Origin: Chlamydiia bacterium
GTDB lineage: Bacteria; Chlamydiota; Chlamydiia; Chlamydiales; JAAZZY01
Length of the DNA stretch: 5,762 bases
Direction: 5' to 3'
NCBI GenBank assembly: GCA_014239035.1
Contig: JAAZZY010000097.1
Coordinates: 1-5,762 of the forward strand
The first letter of the stretch is position 1. Each line of letters starts with the position of its first letter. The notes below the pieces were generated by a model, which was given only the letters and a program-made list of their open reading frames with translations, was not told the DNA's origin and did no database searches. Position numbers and translations under genes: made by a program. Positions 1 to 2,989 of this stretch are shown piece after piece.

Positions 1-168
1 TTTAATAGACTGTGATTTCTTAAGCATGTTTGTCATAAAATAGACCACCAAGATAAGGTAATATATCATAATAATGACTTTTGCTAAAACAAATAGAGCG
101 GATAAACTGCTACTAAAATAATGAGTAAATAAAATAGGAAATGCGTCAATGACTGTTCTCGATACCAT
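1..168 (-). CDS. Probable membrane protein, C-terminus beyond left edge (partial)
   Basis: On the minus strand one frame is open from an ATG at 168-166 to the left edge, giving 56 residues with no stop; the frame closes upstream at a stop at 237-235. Residues 22-40 or so are a hydrophobic run (SALFVLAKVIIMIYYLILVV) followed by a Lys-Lys-containing end, which is typical of a membrane helix with a cytoplasmic positive flank. The stretch is very AT-rich, so an open frame of this length with a clean helix is suggestive but not proof. The start is uncertain: a GAAGG lies only two bases before the ATG, too close for a normal ribosome site. In-frame ATGs at 69-67, 36-34 and 27-25 are alternatives. 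If the ATG at 168 is used, its first 20 bases overlap the start of the plus-strand gene at 149. No family is recognised. It could also be non-coding promoter DNA. Confidence 0.35.
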   Translation of the reverse strand, partial: MVSRTVIDAFPILFTHYFSSSLSALFVLAKVIIMIYYLILVVYFMTNMLKKSQSIK

Positions 169-553
169 TACCTTCGCACTTAGAAGGCAGTGGGGTGCTG
201 TATATGAATGGATAGATGAATATCCAACGACGAGTTATCTTCTCATTAAGACGACTGTATTGACAACTCTTGTTGTAGCATTTAAACTCGCTGATCATTT
301 TGACAGGCAACGTTTAGCGACTCTTGAAGAAGAAGAGCGACGCTATAACTTTTTTCACGCCAAAACTTTTAAAGATAAAAGCCGTCTTTCTACTGAGCTA
401 GATCCCCCCCATGTACCTATTTCAATCACGCGCACATTACAAGAAGATCCGCCAAGACATAGAAGAACTTTTCCTGGGACTAGAACTTTTAGACGCCGTT
501 CTACAGGAAGAACTTTTAACGCTTCTTTATCAACGATTTATGAAAATGAGTAG
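149..553 (+). CDS. Small single-helix membrane protein with Arg-rich repeat tail
   Basis: This 134-residue protein is not recognised. An amphipathic N-terminus (residues 1-28) leads into one hydrophobic segment at about 29-47 (LLIKTTVLTTLVVAFKLA). A charged stretch, LEEEERR, follows at about 59-65, and then a soluble tail rich in Arg, Thr, Pro and Ser. The tail carries the tripeptide Arg-Thr-Phe three times, at residues 106-108, 112-114 and 121-123. AGGAA at 136-140, eight bases before the ATG, supports this start. A TAAAAT at 114-119 could be a -10 box, but no good -35 accompanies it. The gene stands alone: 91 bases separate it from the next plus-strand gene, and a possible minus-strand gene diverges from its 5' end. 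A run of eight T at 558-565 follows the stop, but no stable hairpin precedes it. It could be a secreted or membrane-tethered protein with a disordered tail; there is no direct evidence for export. Confidence 0.65.
   Translation: MTVLDTITFALRRQWGAVYEWIDEYPTTSYLLIKTTVLTTLVVAFKLADHFDRQRLATLEEEERRYNFFHAKTFKDKSRLSTELDPPHVPISITRTLQEDPPRHRRTFPGTRTFRRRSTGRTFNASLSTIYENE
464..517 (+). repeat. Three in-frame AGAACTTTT repeats (Arg-Thr-Phe)
   Basis: The nonamer AGAACTTTT occurs exactly at 464-472, 482-490 and 509-517. The offsets of 18 and 27 bases are multiples of nine, so each copy reads Arg-Thr-Phe in the frame of the gene starting at 149. The spacers are rich in Pro, Gly, Thr and Arg. Identical codons in all three copies point to recent duplication rather than convergent selection on the protein. 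Confidence 0.7.
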
Positions 554-584
554 GCCCTTTTTTTTCTTTCAGCTCGTTTAATAA

Positions 585-614
585 TTGTGAACAAATGACT
601 ATCTTATTGATAAT
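585..614 (+). promoter_or_regulatory. Candidate sigma-70-type promoter for the 645 gene
   Basis: TTGTGA at 585-590 (4 of 6 to TTGACA) and GATAAT at 609-614 (5 of 6 to TATAAT) are separated by 18 bases. Transcription would begin near 621, leaving a leader of about 24 bases that contains the TAGGTG ribosome site at 633-638. The match is by eye in AT-rich DNA, so chance is possible. Confidence 0.35.
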
Positions 615-644
615 TCTTTTGAAAAATCTATTTAGGTGTGAAAT

Positions 645-917
645 ATGACAACTTTTTTATCCAGGAATAGCCCCATTATGAATGGTGTCATAGGTTTTGG
701 GGTGTTGAATACTGTGCTCATGACCCTAGAAGCGGTGGTTGTGCAGCCTCATTGTGTACGGGAAGACACTAAGAGTAAGTTTGATCATGACTCTTCTCAA
801 ATGTGCATGGACTGTGATTTATTTTGGGATAGAGTAACCACAGCCTCCTTACTTCTCGGTACGAGCCTAATGATGAAAATTAACATAATGGTCACTGAGA
901 GGCTTGGTCTTGCTTAG
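645..917 (+). CDS. Small two-helix membrane protein with Cys-rich loop
   Basis: This 90-residue protein is of unknown function. Hydrophobic segments at about residues 11-33 and 64-84 frame a polar loop of some 30 residues. The loop contains His36-Cys37 and Cys54-Met-Asp-Cys57, which could form disulphides if the loop is periplasmic or bind a metal if it is cytoplasmic. The sequence alone does not fix the topology. TAGGTG at 633-638, six bases ahead of the ATG, supports the start, and a candidate promoter lies at 585-614. The stop codon shares bases with the stop of the convergent rhodanese gene, so the two coding regions overlap by four bases. No frameshift or truncation is apparent. The protein is too short and too generic in composition to assign to a family with confidence. 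Confidence 0.55.
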   Translation: MTTFLSRNSPIMNGVIGFGVLNTVLMTLEAVVVQPHCVREDTKSKFDHDSSQMCMDCDLFWDRVTTASLLLGTSLMMKINIMVTERLGLA

Positions 918-1285
918 GGAATATCTATTGGCAGTTGAGCTTCTTTCCAATCCCTAATGCCACCTTTAAGTGACTTTACATCTCTGTAGCCCATCTTTTG
1001 AAGGTTATCACAGGCGAGTGCTGAGCGGTACCCTCCAGCACAATACAAAATAAGTGGCTCTTCTTTATTGGTAATGAGCTTCTCAATATCTCTTTCTAGT
1101 ATTCCTCTAGGTACATGCACGGCCTCGGGGATGTGTCCTGAAAACCACTCATCATTTTCTCTAACATCAATTAAAATAAATTCGACCTTGTTTTTCTGCA
1201 TGGAAGAGAGGTCTGATACACCTATTTCTTCAATTTGCTCTTTTGCAGCTTTAACAAGTTCTTCAAAATTTTTAGAGTGGTCCAT
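914..1285 (-). CDS. Single-domain rhodanese-like sulfurtransferase
   Basis: This 123-residue protein is one complete rhodanese domain, comparable in length to small stand-alone rhodaneses such as GlpE and PspE. The conserved substructures can be seen: LIDVREN-EW--GHIP at residues 38-53 followed by A-HVPRG (55-61), and the active-site loop Cys82-Ala-Gly-Gly-Tyr-Arg-Ser88. The C-terminal GY-DV-SLKGGI-DW pattern (99-113) is typical of the fold. With Cys82 and the Arg87 position intact, it is predicted to form a persulfide and transfer sulfane sulfur to thiol acceptors. The physiological donor and acceptor are unknown. There is no signal peptide or membrane segment, so it should be cytoplasmic. 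About 20 residues precede the domain. The ATG has only a weak AAGTGA ribosome site (1301-1296), but the next Met (residue 29) would cut into the fold. It is transcribed alone, divergent from the gene at 1364, with a candidate promoter at 1310-1338. Confidence 0.93.
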   Translation of the reverse strand: MDHSKNFEELVKAAKEQIEEIGVSDLSSMQKNKVEFILIDVRENDEWFSGHIPEAVHVPRGILERDIEKLITNKEEPLILYCAGGYRSALACDNLQKMGYRDVKSLKGGIRDWKEAQLPIDIP

Positions 1286-1309
1286 AGGGTATATTTCACT
1301 TTTAGTTGA

Positions 1310-1338
1310 ATAATATTTTGGAACACTTTAATAGTAAA
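1310..1338 (-). promoter_or_regulatory. Candidate promoter for the rhodanese gene
   Basis: On the minus strand TTTACT (1338-1333, 4 of 6 to TTGACA) and TATTAT (1315-1310, 5 of 6 to TATAAT) are spaced by 17 bases. Transcription would start near 1303, about 18 bases before the ATG at 1285. The 78-base divergent intergenic region is very AT-rich, so similar matches can arise by chance. Confidence 0.4.
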
Positions 1339-1363
1339 AAGAAATAGCAAAATCTATAATTTT

Positions 1364-2020
1364 ATGCTTAACAAACGTTTTTTCATTTCTTTTGCAGCGG
1401 TTGCCATTGTGCTAGTTATTGCCTTGCTTAGTATTAGAGATACCAAGCCCAATAAAATCATAAAGCAAGTTGCTGTCTATGAATGCATGGAGATAACAAG
1501 CTCTTTTGAGAAAATCAAATCTCATTTAGAGAGCCACTCTCAATATGTAGACAAATTTGTCTTTTTAGAATGTGGTGAAGATCAAGAAGGGAATGCGAAA
1601 GATCTTGTCTACCCAGACTTTAAGTCAGAGCTTAGCGCGTACGCAGATAAAATTATCTACGTACTTGCTCCAAGTTTACCTAAAGCAAGTCAGATGAGTG
1701 CTAAGGAGTTTTACTATAAAAATCAGTATTTAAAGGCGTTCGATGAATGCAAAAAAGACGATATTATTATCTTTTCGAATGTAAACAGTCATCTTACTCC
1801 TGACAGACTATATCAGGCAATAGTAGCTCTTGAGCAGCACCCCGAAGAAATTTTACTCCTAAAAGGAAAAAATAGAGAGCTGGATATGAAGCTTACTACC
1901 TATGCTCATGTAAAACAGGCTCTGCCCGCAACTATTGAAAAAAGCACAAAATTTAAAGCTGAAATTTTTAATTGGAAGAGCTTATTCTTCCCAATAAAGG
2001 AACCTTCAAAATGCATCTAG
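1364..2020 (+). CDS. Membrane-anchored GT17-like protein with altered metal site
   Basis: This is a 218-residue protein. Residues 1-5 carry Lys4-Arg5 and are followed by a hydrophobic segment (about 6-23), a typical signal anchor placing the rest outside the cytoplasm. Residues 36-156 resemble family GT17 (beta-1,4-N-acetylglucosaminyltransferase type): VAVYECMEI, then VDKFVFLECGE-Q-G--K-L-Y, YADKIIYVL, and CKKDDIIIFSNVNSHLTPD. In GT17 members the last block normally reads IISDVDEIP, with an Asp-x-Asp that binds the metal-nucleotide sugar. Here both Asp are Asn (Asn139, Asn141), so catalysis may be lost or altered. The C-terminal part is shorter than in the usual family (roughly 280-300 residues) and is not recognisable. 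There is no clear ribosome site before the ATG, but no other in-frame start lies between it and the upstream stop at 1307. The last ten bases overlap the next gene. The assignment was made by eye from motif pattern; an inactive paralogue or binding protein is as likely as an enzyme. Confidence 0.7.
   Translation: MLNKRFFISFAAVAIVLVIALLSIRDTKPNKIIKQVAVYECMEITSSFEKIKSHLESHSQYVDKFVFLECGEDQEGNAKDLVYPDFKSELSAYADKIIYVLAPSLPKASQMSAKEFYYKNQYLKAFDECKKDDIIIFSNVNSHLTPDRLYQAIVALEQHPEEILLLKGKNRELDMKLTTYAHVKQALPATIEKSTKFKAEIFNWKSLFFPIKEPSKCI
1996..2002 (+). promoter_or_regulatory. Ribosome binding site fixing the start at 2011
   Basis: AAAGGAA lies eight bases before the ATG at 2011, inside the end of the preceding gene. 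An in-frame ATG at 1972 exists further upstream, but it would add 13 polar residues that extend the reading frame into the preceding gene and lacks an equally good site. The SemiSWEET-like domain also begins right after 2011. Confidence 0.65.
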
Positions 2021-2376
2021 GCCCAGTTTTAACAGGAATTTCATGGGCAGCAATTTGTATTTTGTCTGTTAGTTATTGGTTTCAGATTTGGAAAATTCAT
2101 GTTCACAAAGAAGTACGCGACCTTTCTTTATCCTATAACATTTTACTCGCTATTGGTTTTGGAATTTTAGGTGTCACAGCCTATGCTGAAAGATCTGTTA
2201 TTTTTCTAGTAAAGCAAATCATGACGACTCTTCCAGTCATTGTCATCATTGGCCAAATTATGTATCACCAAGGAGACCGTTGGCATGACGAGGATGACGC
2301 TCATTGCAGAAATTGTGATGAAGAACAGGAAATTTATTGGTCGTTTTGTCCTTTTTGTGGAAGAAGAGGCAAGTAG
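2011..2376 (+). CDS. SemiSWEET/PQ-loop-like protein with C-terminal zinc ribbon
   Basis: This 121-residue protein has three membrane helices at about residues 3-28, 39-59 and 62-85, the size and layout of one PQ-loop (MtN3/SWEET) repeat. The stretch SYWFQIWKI--HKEVRDLSLSYNILL (21-46) matches the end of helix 1, the basic loop and the start of helix 2 in that family; the usual Pro-Gln is Phe24-Gln25. SemiSWEETs are bacterial sugar carriers that work as homodimers of such three-helix units. The basic loop after helix 1 predicts N-terminus out and C-terminus in, so the tail faces the cytoplasm. That tail (86-121) has Cys99-Arg-Asn-Cys102 and Cys113-Pro-Phe-Cys116-Gly, a zinc-ribbon pattern not usual in SemiSWEETs. 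The gene overlaps the GT17-like gene by ten bases and is probably translated from the same mRNA. Transport of sugar is inferred. The lipid A N-terminal (LAB_N) or other PQ-loop relatives are alternatives. Confidence 0.75.
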   Translation: MHLGPVLTGISWAAICILSVSYWFQIWKIHVHKEVRDLSLSYNILLAIGFGILGVTAYAERSVIFLVKQIMTTLPVIVIIGQIMYHQGDRWHDEDDAHCRNCDEEQEIYWSFCPFCGRRGK

Positions 2377-2378
2377 AG

Positions 2379-2915
2379 TTAACTTTCCTCAAACTTCTCA
2401 AGTAAATCTTCAGATATCTCTTCCATTATTTTGCTGCTCTCTCCTAATTTAGAAAGAGCCATTAAGATTTCTCTGAGCCCAAAAGTTAGACCTATAATGA
2501 CTAAAAGAGTTCCTAAAATAAGAAGGACTCCTGAAATATAGGAAAGAATTTGGTTGAAGTATCCTAAGATACTGCAAATGGCCGCAGAGCTGAAAGTGAA
2601 GATGGCACAGTATTCAAAAACTATACCCCAACGAAGAAGCTGGGCCCTTTTATTACTGGCATTGTATAGATGCTGATTCCAGAGCTCATCTTGCTTATAA
2701 TGAAACTCGTCCAAATCAGATTTCTTGGAGTCTCTATTTTTTATAGCCTCATATTTTATTTCCAAAAGGTTCTCTTGTCGCTTTCTTAAAAAAGCCAAAA
2801 TAGAAATAAGCCTATTGTTGAAAATCATGGATAGTAGGGTGCATGCAGGGATCATGACAACGGGTAGAACCGATGAAGAGGCGATCTGCTCTGAAATTAA
2901 ATGGGGGGCTATCAT
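2379..2915 (-). CDS. DUF2721-like three-helix membrane protein
   Basis: This 178-residue protein of unknown function resembles the DUF2721 family of predicted membrane proteins. Helix 1 is at about residues 13-32 and is followed by Asn-Asn-Arg (33-35) and LISILAFLRKRQENL, like the NR-x-RIR segment that follows the first helix in that family. A charged, probably helical stretch (43-88) ends in NKRAQLLRWG (88-97) before helices 2 (about 98-118) and 3 (about 124-146). The C-terminus is acidic (EEISEDLLEKFEE). The frame stays open to a TTG at 2966, but the ATG at 2915 is chosen because AAGGAG stands seven bases ahead of it, and 17 extra basic residues would otherwise precede helix 1. It lies 74 bases downstream of the large ankyrin gene on the same strand and may be cotranscribed with it. 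It ends two bases from the convergent SemiSWEET-like gene. The role is unknown. Confidence 0.8.
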   Translation of the reverse strand: MIAPHLISEQIASSSVLPVVMIPACTLLSMIFNNRLISILAFLRKRQENLLEIKYEAIKNRDSKKSDLDEFHYKQDELWNQHLYNASNKRAQLLRWGIVFEYCAIFTFSSAAICSILGYFNQILSYISGVLLILGTLLVIIGLTFGLREILMALSKLGESSKIMEEISEDLLEKFEES

Positions 2916-2922
2916 GAAAAAT

Positions 2923-2929
2923 CTCCTTC
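2923..2929 (-). promoter_or_regulatory. Strong ribosome binding site fixing the start at 2915
   Basis: On the minus strand AAGGAGA is followed by seven bases and then the ATG at 2915-2913. It is the best Shine-Dalgarno match among the genes in the window and argues against the upstream TTG at 2966-2964 as the start. Confidence 0.75.
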
Positions 2930-2989
2930 TTGGCACAAAAGCTAGTTTAATAGTCTTGATTACCAAAAGGAGATTAAAAGTGAAACTTT

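Noticed and set aside
551..570. Run of eight T right after the stop of the 149 gene, resembling a terminator tail.
   Set aside because: No stable GC-containing hairpin was found immediately upstream.
1972..2010. Upstream ATG at 1972 for the SemiSWEET-like gene.
   Set aside because: It would lengthen the overlap with the previous gene and add a polar segment before helix 1; AAAGGAA at 1996 fits the ATG at 2011.
2916..2966. N-terminal extension of the DUF2721-like protein to a TTG at 2966.
   Set aside because: It has a non-ATG start, while a near-ideal ribosome site serves the ATG at 2915.
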